In this document: one piece after another, positions 51,777-60,370 of the stretch
Layout of the letters: the number at the start of each line of letters is the position of its first letter
How positions within the stretch are numbered: position 1 is the first letter of the stretch
Assembly (NCBI GenBank): GCA_942492125.1
Contig: CALODM010000017.1
Span: 186,001-250,000, forward strand
Length of the DNA: 64,000 nt
Direction of reading: 5' to 3'
Source: BCD1 sp942492125
GTDB lineage: Bacteria; Bacteroidota; Bacteroidia; Chitinophagales; Saprospiraceae
The notes under the pieces: generated by a model
What the model saw: the letters and a program-made list of their open reading frames with translations, nothing else
The model's database searches: none
What the model was told of the DNA's origin: nothing
Made by a program: the position numbers and the translations under genes

Positions 51777-54101
51777 CTAAAACTTAATCCGGTAACTCAG
51801 CATGGGGATCAAACCCAACTGGTATTTCTGAACAATAGTTTGTTGACGTACATCGTAGTAACTGAAAGCCGTATTTTGGGTGTTCAGCAGGTTTTGGATA
51901 TCAAAGGAGAGCCTGCCTGTGGTTTTGGATTTGTTGTTTTGTAAATATAAACGCAGGTCAATTCGGAAGTAATCTTTTTGTTTTAAGGAGAAGGCCTCCT
52001 GTTCTGCATATACCGTCCGGCCAACCAGGAACGAAGCTTCTTCGTCAACGGGAGTTTCCCGGAAACCACCCAGCAGATTGCATCGAATATTTAAACCAAG
52101 ACTTTTGAGGTTACCCCGCTGAGAATTCCAGTTCCATTCTTTACCAAATATACCGTTGAAAATATAATTCCCGTTGTAACGGGTATCTCGTTTTATTCCA
52201 TCACTACCAGTGTAACTGGATTGATAAAAGGTAGCATTAAGCAGATAATAATATTGGCCTGACTGGAACCTGCGAAGACTCAGTTCAAGGCCGTAGTTTT
52301 CGGCAGTGCCTTCATTGGTTAAGGTTTCCCGGACAAAGGATTCCAGCATGTTGTAGGCAGAAAAAGCACTTGCCCTGTCAGCAGAAACGGGAAGATTGAA
52401 CAACCTTTGGTAATAGACCTCTGAAATGAATTGAAGATTATCTCCCAGAAACTGTTTGTAAGCGACGCCGAAGTGATGGGCCTTATTGAGTTCCAGCTTG
52501 CTATTGTCAGGGAGTACGCTAGTGGAAAAATACAACTGGGGCAATTGTAATTGACTGTGTAATCCGTAACTCAAACTCAAGGCATTTTTAACATTTCCCT
52601 TCCATTCCACAGAGGCTCTTGGTTCGAATGAAGCACTTTGGTTATACGTAAAAAGGGAGTAATGCAAACCCAGGTTGGTGATTATTCGCCCTTTCCGGAA
52701 TTGCCAATCAGCATAGGGCTGTATCAGCATGCCACTTCCCTGGCCAAAGGCAATGGTCTGGTTTTTTATGACTGAAGTGATCTTGGCATAGTGATTGGTG
52801 AGTGAAATCCCCAGTCGCAACCTGTTTTGAAGATTTATTTTGTTGATATAGGTACTCCTGACGGCCAGTTTGGTTTGTATGGTTTCATCTTTTTCATCAC
52901 TTTGAGGTTCATAGGCTGCATTGAGCGGATTGGCAAAACGCTTGCTTTCTACCCCTGAAAAGGCTACTGCCGTATTCAAGGAACCAGTATTCCCTAAAGG
53001 AAAGGACAAGGTGCTGCCAACTACTCCCATCTGTGAGGTGAAATCAATGTCAAAACCATCTTTGTCGAATACCCATAAACTGGAATCCCGTTTTGCTTTG
53101 AAAAAATTATCACTCACGCCTCCCATGCCAAAAAAAGTGGCCCGGGCTGCATTGCCCAAGGGAAGGTTTATATTAAAAGACAAGTCCTGAAAACTGATGC
53201 TTTCATCACCAAATTCAAGGCCTAGTTTTTGCAATAAACCAACAGTAGAATAGCGGTAATTGACGAGGTAGGAACCTCCCCGGGTGGGCATTGGCCCCTC
53301 GGAAGCGAGTTCAATGCCTATCAGTCCTGCTTGTCCGGTGAATTCATGCTTTTGGTTGTTCCCTTTGCGCAATTTCATATCCATGATTCCGGAAAGCGCA
53401 TTGCCGAATTCCGAAGGAAAAGCACCCGTGTAAAAATAGGAAGCATCCAGCAGTTGTACGCTGAGGATATTAACGCCACCGCCATTCTGGGTAATCCGGT
53501 CACTGAAGGTTCCGGCATTGGGCGTATGGTTGGGATTGACAATTTCCAGGCCTTCCAGTTGCCATTGCATACTGTTAGGAGAGTTGCCCCGGATGGAGAG
53601 CCCATTGGCCTGATCGTTATCGCCGGCCACTCCCGGCAGCGACATGACCAGCCTTCCCGGATCATCAAAGGTGGCCGGGAATTTTAAGGTTTCCTCGTTC
53701 GTGAGTACCCTTACACTTGGGCAACTGGTAGCGATGTTACTTTCCGGAGCTCTTACCACTACTGATTGTAAGGTGGAGGTTGCTTCCACCAGACTGACCT
53801 CCAAAATACGCTCCTTGCCGGATTCCAAAATTATCGGATGGAGTTCCAGTGTCTGATATCCGATATAACTGATGCGCAAAGCATAGCGCCCTATAGGTAT
53901 TTTTCCCAAAACGAAATTACCTAAACTGTCGGTGACGCTTCCCCGGTCCGTACCCATAACTAAAATTGAGACCCCTTCCAGTAGTTGCTGGCTATCGGCA
54001 TCCCGAACAGTTCCCCTCAGCGTTTGTATGCGTTCCTGGCCATTAAGGTGGAAACAGGCGAGTAAAAAAATAAAGGTAGGCAGCAGGGTAGAAAGCTTCA
54101 T
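51777..54101 (-). CDS. TonB-dependent outer-membrane receptor with N-terminal carboxypeptidase-like domain
   Basis: About 774 residues with signal peptide MKLSTLLPTFIFLLACFHLN up to GQ. A CarboxypepD_reg-like domain spans about 25-110 (LRGTVRDADSQQLLEGVSIL, DSLGNFVLGKIPIGRYALRI). The plug domain spans about 120-240 (DDPGRLVMSLPGVAGDNDQA, NGLSIRGNSPNSMQWQLEGL). A beta-barrel ends in the typical aromatic final residue (MLSYRIKF). It imports a substrate through the outer membrane using TonB energy. No SusD-like partner is adjacent, so the ligand is unclear. The start at 54101 is preferred because it begins the signal peptide. It lies beside the octamer array. Confidence 0.9.
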   Translation of the reverse strand: MKLSTLLPTFIFLLACFHLNGQERIQTLRGTVRDADSQQLLEGVSILVMGTDRGSVTDSLGNFVLGKIPIGRYALRISYIGYQTLELHPIILESGKERILEVSLVEATSTLQSVVVRAPESNIATSCPSVRVLTNEETLKFPATFDDPGRLVMSLPGVAGDNDQANGLSIRGNSPNSMQWQLEGLEIVNPNHTPNAGTFSDRITQNGGGVNILSVQLLDASYFYTGAFPSEFGNALSGIMDMKLRKGNNQKHEFTGQAGLIGIELASEGPMPTRGGSYLVNYRYSTVGLLQKLGLEFGDESISFQDLSFNINLPLGNAARATFFGMGGVSDNFFKAKRDSSLWVFDKDGFDIDFTSQMGVVGSTLSFPLGNTGSLNTAVAFSGVESKRFANPLNAAYEPQSDEKDETIQTKLAVRSTYINKINLQNRLRLGISLTNHYAKITSVIKNQTIAFGQGSGMLIQPYADWQFRKGRIITNLGLHYSLFTYNQSASFEPRASVEWKGNVKNALSLSYGLHSQLQLPQLYFSTSVLPDNSKLELNKAHHFGVAYKQFLGDNLQFISEVYYQRLFNLPVSADRASAFSAYNMLESFVRETLTNEGTAENYGLELSLRRFQSGQYYYLLNATFYQSSYTGSDGIKRDTRYNGNYIFNGIFGKEWNWNSQRGNLKSLGLNIRCNLLGGFRETPVDEEASFLVGRTVYAEQEAFSLKQKDYFRIDLRLYLQNNKSKTTGRLSFDIQNLLNTQNTAFSYYDVRQQTIVQKYQLGLIPMLSYRIKF

Positions 54102-54330
54102 TTTTACCAATTATTGGCCATTAGAAAAAAACTGGCATCCTTTTTGAATTACCGTTAGTATCAGAAGGTTTTCCAAAAAATCAAATTGGAAAACTTCCTG
54201 CCTTTATACAAGCACAAGTTAGTAATTATTTCTTATCTGTGTTAATCACAGCAATAGGATCAATGGCATTTTCCCGGAGAAGTCCGGATGGAAAAGCTAT
54301 GTGTATTTTTAAAACCAACAACCGCATCAC

Positions 54331-54441
54331 ATGCATTCACAAAGACAAAGATTTACCAGGGATATAAGATTTTGGTTATTGATCGCCGCTATGGGGGTAC
54401 TCTTATGGATTACAGTTACCAACTACCCTGGATTAGGGTGA
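54331..54441 (+). CDS. Putative 36-residue single-pass membrane protein
   Basis: ATG at 54331 opens 36 codons to TGA at 54439-54441. The product begins MHSQRQRFTRDIRFWLLIAA and continues MGVLLWITVTNYPGLG, a positively charged N-terminus followed by one strong membrane helix. The charge pattern predicts N-in topology. There is no evident Shine-Dalgarno sequence, which is usual in this phylum. It is too short to be found by common gene finders. Chance cannot be excluded; conservation would decide. Confidence 0.35.
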   Translation: MHSQRQRFTRDIRFWLLIAAMGVLLWITVTNYPGLG

Positions 54442-54510
54442 GCAAAAGGAATGATTAAGCGCAATGGAACATGGCGAAATCCCGGCATACAATGCCAGGA
54501 GGGGGTCAAC

Positions 54511-54543
54511 AGCAATACTATTTCTCAGAGAAATAGTATTGCT
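54511..54543. repeat. Perfect 33-base palindrome beside nadC
   Basis: AGCAATACTATTTCTC is followed after one base by its exact reverse complement (16-bp arms). It lies 15 bases beyond the nadC stop. On either strand it can fold into a very stable hairpin. No T-run follows on the minus strand, so it is not a classic terminator. Confidence 0.85.
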
Positions 54544-54557
54544 GCGATTAGCGGAAA

Positions 54558-55406
54558 TTATTTGGCTACTTTCAGACTCATATCCAGACTGGTAGCTGAA
54601 TGTGTCAGGGCCCCGATAGAGATGAAGTCCACGCCTGTTTTAGCCACTTCGCGTACGGTATGGATATTCATGCCTCCGGAAGCTTCCACTTCGTATTTTT
54701 TAGCGATGATAGCTACTGCTTCTTTCATCAGCGGCAACTCGAAATTATCCAGCATGATGCGGTCGATATTGCCGACTTCCAGCACTTCGTACAATTCAAC
54801 AAGATTGCGTACCTCCACAGTAATGGGGAGATCCAATCCTTTCGCTCTTTTATAGTCCAGTACTTTTTCAATGGCTTTACCCATACTGCCGCAGGCATCA
54901 ACATGGTTGTCTTTGATCATGAAACGATCATAAAGTCCGTCACGGTAATTGGTGCATCCGCCCAGTTTAACAGCAAGTTTTTCCAGGAAACGGATCAAGG
55001 GAGTGGTTTTACGGGTATCGAGTAATTGAACAGGCAAGTCTTCCACTTCAAATTTAAACCTGTTGCTCAAGGTAGCAATACCACTCATGCGCTGCATGAT
55101 GTTAAGAGCCAGCCTTTCCGCTTTTAATAAAGCCTGCGTATTACATTGTACCTCAAATACAATATCCCCGATATTTACATCTTTTCCGTCCTGGATAAAT
55201 ACCTCAAAACGGGCTGTGGGATCTACTTTTTGAAAAATCTTCCGGGCAACTTCCACGCCGGCAATTACTCCGGGATCTTTGACCAGTAAGCGGGCTGTAT
55301 CTCTTTTATCTCCGGGAATACAGGCCAGTGAGGTGTGATCACCGTCGCCAATATCTTCTTTCAGCGCCTCCTCTATAAAGGCATCAAGTTTTTCGTTTAA
55401 GTCCAT
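54558..55406 (-). CDS. nadC: Nicotinate-nucleotide diphosphorylase (quinolinate phosphoribosyltransferase)
   Basis: A 282-residue cytoplasmic enzyme that makes nicotinate mononucleotide from quinolinate and phosphoribosyl pyrophosphate, releasing carbon dioxide, in de novo NAD synthesis. The family opening ALKEDIGDGDHTSLACIPGD is present. Typical active-site stretches follow: MQRMSGIATLSN, LDTRKTTPLIRFLEKLAVKL, GGCTNYRDGLYDRFMIKDNH, VEVRNLVELYEV and GVDFISIGALTHSATSLDMS. Length is normal. No nadA or nadB lies nearby. The start ATG at 55406 leaves about 70 bases to the porin-like gene upstream, so co-transcription is possible. Confidence 0.95.
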   Translation of the reverse strand: MDLNEKLDAFIEEALKEDIGDGDHTSLACIPGDKRDTARLLVKDPGVIAGVEVARKIFQKVDPTARFEVFIQDGKDVNIGDIVFEVQCNTQALLKAERLALNIMQRMSGIATLSNRFKFEVEDLPVQLLDTRKTTPLIRFLEKLAVKLGGCTNYRDGLYDRFMIKDNHVDACGSMGKAIEKVLDYKRAKGLDLPITVEVRNLVELYEVLEVGNIDRIMLDNFELPLMKEAVAIIAKKYEVEASGGMNIHTVREVAKTGVDFISIGALTHSATSLDMSLKVAK

Positions 55407-55473
55407 TGAAAAGATTTTCTTAATTCCTGATTAATTTAAGTTACGTGTACCCCGCTACTTTAGGTTAATTAAA

Positions 55474-56199
55474 TTAAAACATCACCCCAAGTTTAAGCAC
55501 GATGCTTCTGAACAAACCTTTGGAATTTTCATCGCGGTTGCCCCTGTCCGGGTCAAAGACGGTCCCATTGTCATCTGTGACATCGGTAAATCCGATTTGG
55601 AATCCGGCGCCAAAAACAAGGGTGCTGTTCTCGCCGATATTGTACTCCGCACCCCCGGTGAGTCCCCAGCATAGATTTAAACCGTTCACTTCCTGACGGA
55701 TGTCGTATTTTTCATCCTCATCGCCAATTTTTCCGCTATCAGTGATTGTCCCTCTTGCCTGGGTTTTGAATCCGATGGTAATGGCCGGGTCGAGAAAATA
55801 CCTGAAAAAACCGAATTCCTTGGTTCTCATTTTTAAACCAATGGGAACTTCCACATATTGAACAGAATATTTTAATTTTACATCGTTACTCATGGTATCC
55901 AATCCTGTTGGCAAATCGGTTCTGGTCCAATAGACGCCACCATATTGATGTAACAAGGTGCCGCCGGCATTAAAATGGAAGCCGATACCACTTGTTATGG
56001 CATAATTATCCCTGAAATAGTACTCGCCCTGGAGTCCTAATTTCAGACCAATGTTTGGGCCGCTGGAGTTAATTTTGTTATTATCGGTGTTCAGCCAGGA
56101 TACGGCAGGAGACATTTGAAAACCAAATCTGATGTCACCCTGAGCATAAATAGCCTGGACGGTAAAAAAAATGAACGCCACCATTACAATTTTCTTCAT
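55474..56199 (-). CDS. Porin-like outer-membrane beta-barrel protein
   Basis: A 241-residue protein with signal peptide MKKIVMVAFIFFTVQAIYA, then Q. The remainder has the alternating strands of small PorT/OMP_b-brl barrels: IRFGFQMSPAVSWLNTDNNK, LKLGLQGEYYFRDNYAITSG, VEVPIGLKMRTKEF and FGAGFQIGFTDVTDDNG, ending IVLKLGVMF with a terminal Phe. Such barrels are common and of unknown function. It has its own promoter candidate and is divergent from gldB, with nadC behind it on the same strand. Confidence 0.85.
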   Translation of the reverse strand: MKKIVMVAFIFFTVQAIYAQGDIRFGFQMSPAVSWLNTDNNKINSSGPNIGLKLGLQGEYYFRDNYAITSGIGFHFNAGGTLLHQYGGVYWTRTDLPTGLDTMSNDVKLKYSVQYVEVPIGLKMRTKEFGFFRYFLDPAITIGFKTQARGTITDSGKIGDEDEKYDIRQEVNGLNLCWGLTGGAEYNIGENSTLVFGAGFQIGFTDVTDDNGTVFDPDRGNRDENSKGLFRSIVLKLGVMF

Positions 56200-56234
56200 G
56201 GTCTGTAAGTTTTTTATTAGGCTTGATACTGCTG

Positions 56235-56242
56235 CAAAGTTA
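56235..56242 (-). promoter_or_regulatory. Candidate -7 element for the porin-like gene
   Basis: The minus strand reads TAACTTTG (TAnnTTTG), 36 bases before the start codon, inside the short divergent spacer with gldB. It is the same core as the DUF5916 promoter. Confidence 0.5.
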
Positions 56243-56275
56243 ATCCTTGAATCTAAAAATCATACGAATTATACT

Positions 56276-57319
56276 ATGAGTTTTAAAAAGAACTATTTTT
56301 ATTTTGTTTTTATTGTAACCTTGATCTACGCATGCACTCCCGAGTATAAGGAAGATGTTCCGGATGTGTCTGGTATCGAAGTGGATGTCTCCTTCCAACG
56401 GTTTGAAAAAGACCTGTTCGCCATTGATACCAATGATGTGGCGCCCGGACTTGCCAACCTTGAGGAAAAGTACCCTGAGTTCAGTGCTGTTTTTTTTGAA
56501 AACGTACTAAACTCAAAAAATCCAAGGGTCGCTCCCGAGGGCCACGAGCAATTCATGAAAGGGCTATTGACCTTCCCCGCCATCCGCCATTTGTATGATA
56601 CCTGCATGGTGCTTTTTGATGATTTGTCCGTCCAGGAGGCGGAGTTTGAGCAGGCCTTTAAATACCTCAAACACTATTTTCCTGACCTGCCGACACCTGA
56701 TGTTACCACCTTTATTTCAGAATACGGTTATGCCGCTTTTATCTATGGGGATAACTCTTTGGCTGTCGGCATCGATTTTTTCCTCGGTGATGATTACCCT
56801 TATTTTCAATACAACCAGGGACATCCTTCTTTTTCCCGTTACCTGACTCGGACATTTACCAAAGAACATATGGCCACCAAGGCTCTTAAACCGCTGATCG
56901 AGGATTTGTGTGGTGACGAGCCTCCGACCGGTCGTTTGATCGACCTGATGATCCATAATGGAAAAAAACTGTATATCCTCGACCATCTTTTTCCTTATAC
57001 GGCTGATAGTATAAAGTTTGAGGTAACTCAGGACCAGGTTGAATGGCTGAAGGATAATGAATACGATATGTGGGCCTTTTTCCTCTCGGAGGACCTCTTG
57101 TATTCCACAGACTGGGGCTTAATAAAAAAATACCTCACACCAAGTCCAAATTCTCCGGGTATGCCAGTGGAAGCTCCGGGTAGGACGGCCAATTGGCTGG
57201 GCTGGCAAATCGTCCGGAAATACATGCGCCTCAATCCCCAGACGACGATGTATGAGCTCATAGAACTGAGAGACGCCCAGGCACTGCTGGAAAATTCGAA
57301 ATATAAACCGAGGAGGTGA
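56276..57319 (+). CDS. gldB: Gliding motility lipoprotein GldB
   Basis: A 347-residue lipoprotein. The signal MSFKKNYFYFVFIVTLIYA ends at a lipobox-type Cys (YAC, followed by TPEYKE), so the mature protein is anchored in a membrane from the periplasm. The body shows GldB hallmarks: VSFQRFEKDLFAIDTND, YPEFSAVFFENVL, TFISEYGYAAFIYGDNSLAV, GIDFFLGDDYPYF, RTFTKEHMATKALKPLIEDL and LIDLMIHNGKKLYILDHLFP. GldB is required for gliding and T9SS-linked surface function in gliding Bacteroidota. ATG at 56276 is chosen because it begins the lipoprotein signal; the frame extends upstream into the divergent gene. It stands alone, without other gld genes. Confidence 0.9.
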   Translation: MSFKKNYFYFVFIVTLIYACTPEYKEDVPDVSGIEVDVSFQRFEKDLFAIDTNDVAPGLANLEEKYPEFSAVFFENVLNSKNPRVAPEGHEQFMKGLLTFPAIRHLYDTCMVLFDDLSVQEAEFEQAFKYLKHYFPDLPTPDVTTFISEYGYAAFIYGDNSLAVGIDFFLGDDYPYFQYNQGHPSFSRYLTRTFTKEHMATKALKPLIEDLCGDEPPTGRLIDLMIHNGKKLYILDHLFPYTADSIKFEVTQDQVEWLKDNEYDMWAFFLSEDLLYSTDWGLIKKYLTPSPNSPGMPVEAPGRTANWLGWQIVRKYMRLNPQTTMYELIELRDAQALLENSKYKPRR

Positions 57320-57332
57320 TGATTTAATTACG

Positions 57333-57377
57333 AATTACGAATTACGAAAAGGGGTGACCAACTCGTAATTCGTAATT
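57333..57377. repeat. 15-bp inverted repeat between gldB and GAPDH
   Basis: AATTACGAATTACGA (57333-57347) faces its exact complement at 57363-57377. Each arm is itself two copies of ATTACGA-like heptamers. Related sequence (CTCGTAATTC) is found twice on the far side of the GAPDH gene at 59028-59054. The hairpin may end transcription from both convergent genes, though there is no long T-run. Confidence 0.7.
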
Positions 57378-57415
57378 TCAAACCTTCATGACGACTTCAG
57401 GAAGCAGGTCTGTAA

Positions 57416-58876
57416 TTAATAATAAATATTCCTGCCCACTTTGGCAATATACTTAGCCAGGCGGATCACCTGCTTGGTGTAGCCAAATTCATTGTCGTAC
57501 CAAACGTAGAGAATAATATTTTTCCCGGACGGAGCCACAAGGGTTGCCGGACTATCGAAAACAGCACAGCAATCGTTGCCGATGATGTCGTTGGAGACCA
57601 ATTCTTCATTGATGGAAAAATAGATCTGGTTGACCAGGTTGCCTGTGAGTGCAGCGTCCTTTAATACGGCCAGGACTTCATCCTTTGTGGTTGTTTGCTC
57701 AATGTCCAGGTTCAAAATGGCCAGGGAGCCGTTCGGGGTAGGCACCCTTACCGCGTTGGCCGTCAATTTACCATCGAGTTCCGGGATAACTTTGGAAACG
57801 GCCTTGCCGGCACCAGTGGAGGTGATCACCATATTGATGGCCGCAGAACGACCCCTTCTTGGTTTGTCGTGCATATTGTCGAGCAAGTTCTGGTCGTTGG
57901 TGTAGGCGTGGATGGTTTCCACGTGGCCTTTGACGACACCGAATTTGTCGTTGATGACTTTTAGAACAGGGCTGATGGCATTGGTGGTGCAGCTTGCGGC
58001 TGAATAAAGCTTCGTGTTTTCAAGATCCAGCTCTTTGTGGTTGATGCCGTATACGATGTTGGGCATGCCTCCCCCCGGAGCAGTGAGGAGTGCCAATTCT
58101 GCTCCTTTGGCTCGTGTGTGAATGCTCAATGCTTCTGCATCGCGATATACCCCCGTGTTGTCAATGACCAAAGCATTTTTGATGCCATAGGTAGTGTAGT
58201 CAATGGCTGACGGATCTTTGGAACCAATAACCTGTATGCGTTGTCCGTTGATCAGTAAACACATATTGTCGTAATCGATCTCAACCGTTCCTTTGAATCT
58301 TCCATGGACAGAATCATTCTCAAAAAGGGCAGCTCTTTTTTTGATGGTTTTGGCATCCACGCTCCTCAGTACGATGGCTTTTAACCGCAGTTGTTGGCCA
58401 ACACCCTGGCGGATCAGTTCGCGGGCTGCAAGTCTTCCGATACGACCGAAGCCAAAAAGGACAACATCTCTTGGTTCAAAAGGATGGCTGTTCTCTGTCA
58501 GGCAGTGGTTGAGCTTATCGTTGAGGAAATCCTTGTGGGAATTGTAATTGTCTTTTTCGTTAGCCCATTCATTGGCGAGTTTGCCAATATCGATTTTGGA
58601 AGGTCCTACTTCCATTTCAAAGATGTCCCGGGCCAGGGCGGAGGAATCAAAAACGCTGATTTCCTTGTTGACGACCTTTTTGGCATAATTGTGTAATCTC
58701 AAAAGCGCGCTGATGGAAATGTCCGTCAACTGATTTCTGAAAAGGACTAATTCGACTTGTTTGTGGACGAGCAATTTACCGATGTAAGTCTGGAGGTCCA
58801 CGGCTGCTTTTTTACGGCCCATATAATCCTCGAGTTCCCCATGGTAGGTTTCTACATGCTGATTTACTTCTGGCAT
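57416..58876 (-). CDS. Glyceraldehyde-3-phosphate dehydrogenase, long form
   Basis: A 486-residue NAD(P)-dependent enzyme of glycolysis or gluconeogenesis. Residues 1-130 are a helical extension found in long GAPDHs of Bacteroidota (MPEVNQHVETYHGELEDYMG, VELVLFRNQLTDISISAL). The Rossmann motif VVLFGFGRIGRLAARELI follows, then the catalytic Cys in SAASCTTNAI near residue 293, the His/Thr stretch VETIHAYTNDQN, and the C-terminal WYDNEFGYTKQVIRLAKYI. ATG at 58876 is chosen; the open frame runs 61 codons further upstream but reads through short repeats. It lies directly beside the S66 peptidase gene, on the same strand. Confidence 0.92.
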   Translation of the reverse strand: MPEVNQHVETYHGELEDYMGRKKAAVDLQTYIGKLLVHKQVELVLFRNQLTDISISALLRLHNYAKKVVNKEISVFDSSALARDIFEMEVGPSKIDIGKLANEWANEKDNYNSHKDFLNDKLNHCLTENSHPFEPRDVVLFGFGRIGRLAARELIRQGVGQQLRLKAIVLRSVDAKTIKKRAALFENDSVHGRFKGTVEIDYDNMCLLINGQRIQVIGSKDPSAIDYTTYGIKNALVIDNTGVYRDAEALSIHTRAKGAELALLTAPGGGMPNIVYGINHKELDLENTKLYSAASCTTNAISPVLKVINDKFGVVKGHVETIHAYTNDQNLLDNMHDKPRRGRSAAINMVITSTGAGKAVSKVIPELDGKLTANAVRVPTPNGSLAILNLDIEQTTTKDEVLAVLKDAALTGNLVNQIYFSINEELVSNDIIGNDCCAVFDSPATLVAPSGKNIILYVWYDNEFGYTKQVIRLAKYIAKVGRNIYY

Positions 58877-58913
58877 GACAATTAATAATTTGGTTAGGAA
58901 TTTAAATTTGCCG

Positions 58914-58921
58914 CAAAAGTA
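58914..58921 (-). promoter_or_regulatory. Candidate -7 element for GAPDH
   Basis: The minus strand reads TACTTTTG (TAnnTTTG), 38 bases before the GAPDH start. This placement also supports starting the protein at 58876 rather than further upstream. Confidence 0.45.
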
Positions 58922-58970
58922 AGCAGGATTCCCCGGATAAGGGAGATGAAAGAGAAGTTTTCTGGATGCT

Positions 58971-59054
58971 AATATGAAACAATATGAAACAATATGAAAC
59001 CGGCAACTGGAGCCCAGCCACATCCCACAACTCGTAATTCGCAACTCGTAATTC
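58971..59054. repeat. Two small direct repeats between GAPDH and the S66 peptidase
   Basis: Three copies of AATATGAAAC (58971-59000) are followed by two copies of CAACTCGTAATTC (59028-59040 and 59042-59054). The second unit shares CTCGTAATTC with the inverted repeat beyond GAPDH. They fill nearly all the spacer between the two genes. Confidence 0.75.
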
Positions 59055-59055
59055 A

Positions 59056-60108
59056 TCACTCCTCCACAGCACTTTCCATCAAAGTCAGCGTTTGCAGGCG
59101 AGTATCCAGTTCTGCCGTAATACCTATAGGAAGCGTAAACTGGTCGGTGATATGTCCGAAAGACAATCCATAGAATGCAGGGATTTGCAGATCGGCTGTC
59201 CGGTCATCAATCGTGTCGGACAAGGATAGGGAATCTTCGTTATCGGGAGCTGCACAATCTGCAAAAATACCGTAAGCGATGGCGGCTGCCTGTTTGAAAT
59301 TGCCCGACTGTCGGAGCTGTGTGAGCATTCGGTCCACACGGTATGGTTTTTCTCCAATATCTTCAATGAAAGTAATGGCATCTTTATAATCAGGTTCCCA
59401 TTCGGTACCCGACATAGCAGATAACAGGGAAAGGTTTCCTCCCACCAGATGGCCTTTTACTTTACCATACCTGACCTGGCGTGCCTGGTAGGCAGGATCT
59501 TCCTTTGCCTGGTTATCCTGGGACAAAGGAATTACATGATTTTCCTTAGCTTCCATTAATACAGCCAGTAAATGCTCTTTGGTATAATCAGAAAACTCGG
59601 AGGCAGCTACCGGCCCATGAAAGCCCACCAGATCCGTTTTCAGGTAAATGGCATTGAGCAAAGCGGTCACATCGCTGTAACCGATCAGGGCTTTTGGATG
59701 TTTCTTGATAAGGCTAAAATCAACATAGGGCAACAAACGGGTACTTCCGTAACCTCCTCGGGCGCACCAGATGCCAGCTACGTCTTTGTCGGTGAACATG
59801 GTGTGAAGATCCAGGAGCCTTTCCAGGTCAGTGCCTGCATTAAAACCCCGTTTGGCACGAATGTTCTTGGAAAGTTTAACCGTGAATCCCAAAGATTCCA
59901 CATTGTTCACGGCCTTTTCAAGGGCTTCATCCGAAATATAACTGCCCGGGGTGATCATACCGATCGTATCTCCTTTTTTTAATTTTTTAGGTTTGAGCGC
60001 TTTTTTAAATCTTTGATGGGTGATCGATGCAAAAGCGTTTCCTGGATTAAGTAAACTGCCGGCGAGGACTGCTGCGGCTATCTTTTTTCCAAATTGTCTT
60101 CTTTGCAT
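59056..60108 (-). CDS. LD-carboxypeptidase (peptidase family S66), Tat-type signal
   Basis: A 350-residue periplasmic peptidase expected to remove the terminal D-alanine from murein tetrapeptides in cell-wall recycling. The N-terminus has a twin-arginine motif (RRQFGKK, residues 3-9) before a hydrophobic segment ending at NAFA. Family stretches: KKGDTIGMITPGSYISDEAL, WCARGGYGSTRLLPYVDF, LIGYSDVTALLNAIY with the nucleophile Ser, ITFIEDIGEKPYRVDRMLTQ with the catalytic Glu and SFGHITDQFTLPIG with the His. The catalytic triad is intact. A Tat signal on this enzyme is less common than a cytoplasmic form. GAPDH follows downstream on the same strand, though promoter evidence suggests a separate transcript. 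Confidence 0.88.
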   Translation of the reverse strand: MQRRQFGKKIAAAVLAGSLLNPGNAFASITHQRFKKALKPKKLKKGDTIGMITPGSYISDEALEKAVNNVESLGFTVKLSKNIRAKRGFNAGTDLERLLDLHTMFTDKDVAGIWCARGGYGSTRLLPYVDFSLIKKHPKALIGYSDVTALLNAIYLKTDLVGFHGPVAASEFSDYTKEHLLAVLMEAKENHVIPLSQDNQAKEDPAYQARQVRYGKVKGHLVGGNLSLLSAMSGTEWEPDYKDAITFIEDIGEKPYRVDRMLTQLRQSGNFKQAAAIAYGIFADCAAPDNEDSLSLSDTIDDRTADLQIPAFYGLSFGHITDQFTLPIGITAELDTRLQTLTLMESAVEE

Positions 60109-60190
60109 AAGTATTTTTTTTTGCTGTAAAAATATAAACCTACAATCATTTGACCTATTAGGGGCTTTTACAAATTTCTAAGAAATTGCT

Positions 60191-60243
60191 CCAGGTTTTG
60201 CCTTTGCTCAGCCATAGGGAGGCTAAGGCGAAACCTTGTCGGA
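60191..60243. repeat. Imperfect inverted repeat, copy 2 of an interspersed hairpin
   Basis: CAGGTTTTGCCTTTG and AAGGCGAAACCTTG are the arms; the same arms occur at 33565-33612. Both copies also share the tail TTGTCG immediately after the right arm. It lies in the divergent spacer between the S66 peptidase and the ABC transporter. Confidence 0.6.
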
Positions 60244-60328
60244 GCGTAATTTACTTGAACTTTTGATTCCCTATCAAAATAAACAGGATTTTTGTCGATA
60301 AAAATAATATCCCCCTTTTGTGAAAATT

Positions 60329-60336
60329 TATCTTTG
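60329..60336 (+). promoter_or_regulatory. Candidate -7 element for the ABC transporter operon
   Basis: TATCTTTG (TAnnTTTG) lies about 35 bases before the ATP-binding subunit. A nearby TTTG is only eight bases upstream, so no proper -33 box was found. Confidence 0.4.
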
Positions 60337-60370
60337 AACCAAATTTTGAACACCAAAAAATGCCAATTTT

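Noticed and set aside
52620..52640. GGTTCGAATGAAG-type sequence suggestive of a tRNA T-arm
   Set aside because: It is inside the TonB receptor coding sequence and lacks acceptor and anticodon stems; no tRNA was recognised in the window.
58877..59059. N-terminal extension of GAPDH to 59059
   Set aside because: The extra 61 codons read through short direct repeats and the spacer, and the promoter-like TACTTTTG lies inside; ATG at 58876 gives the known family start.
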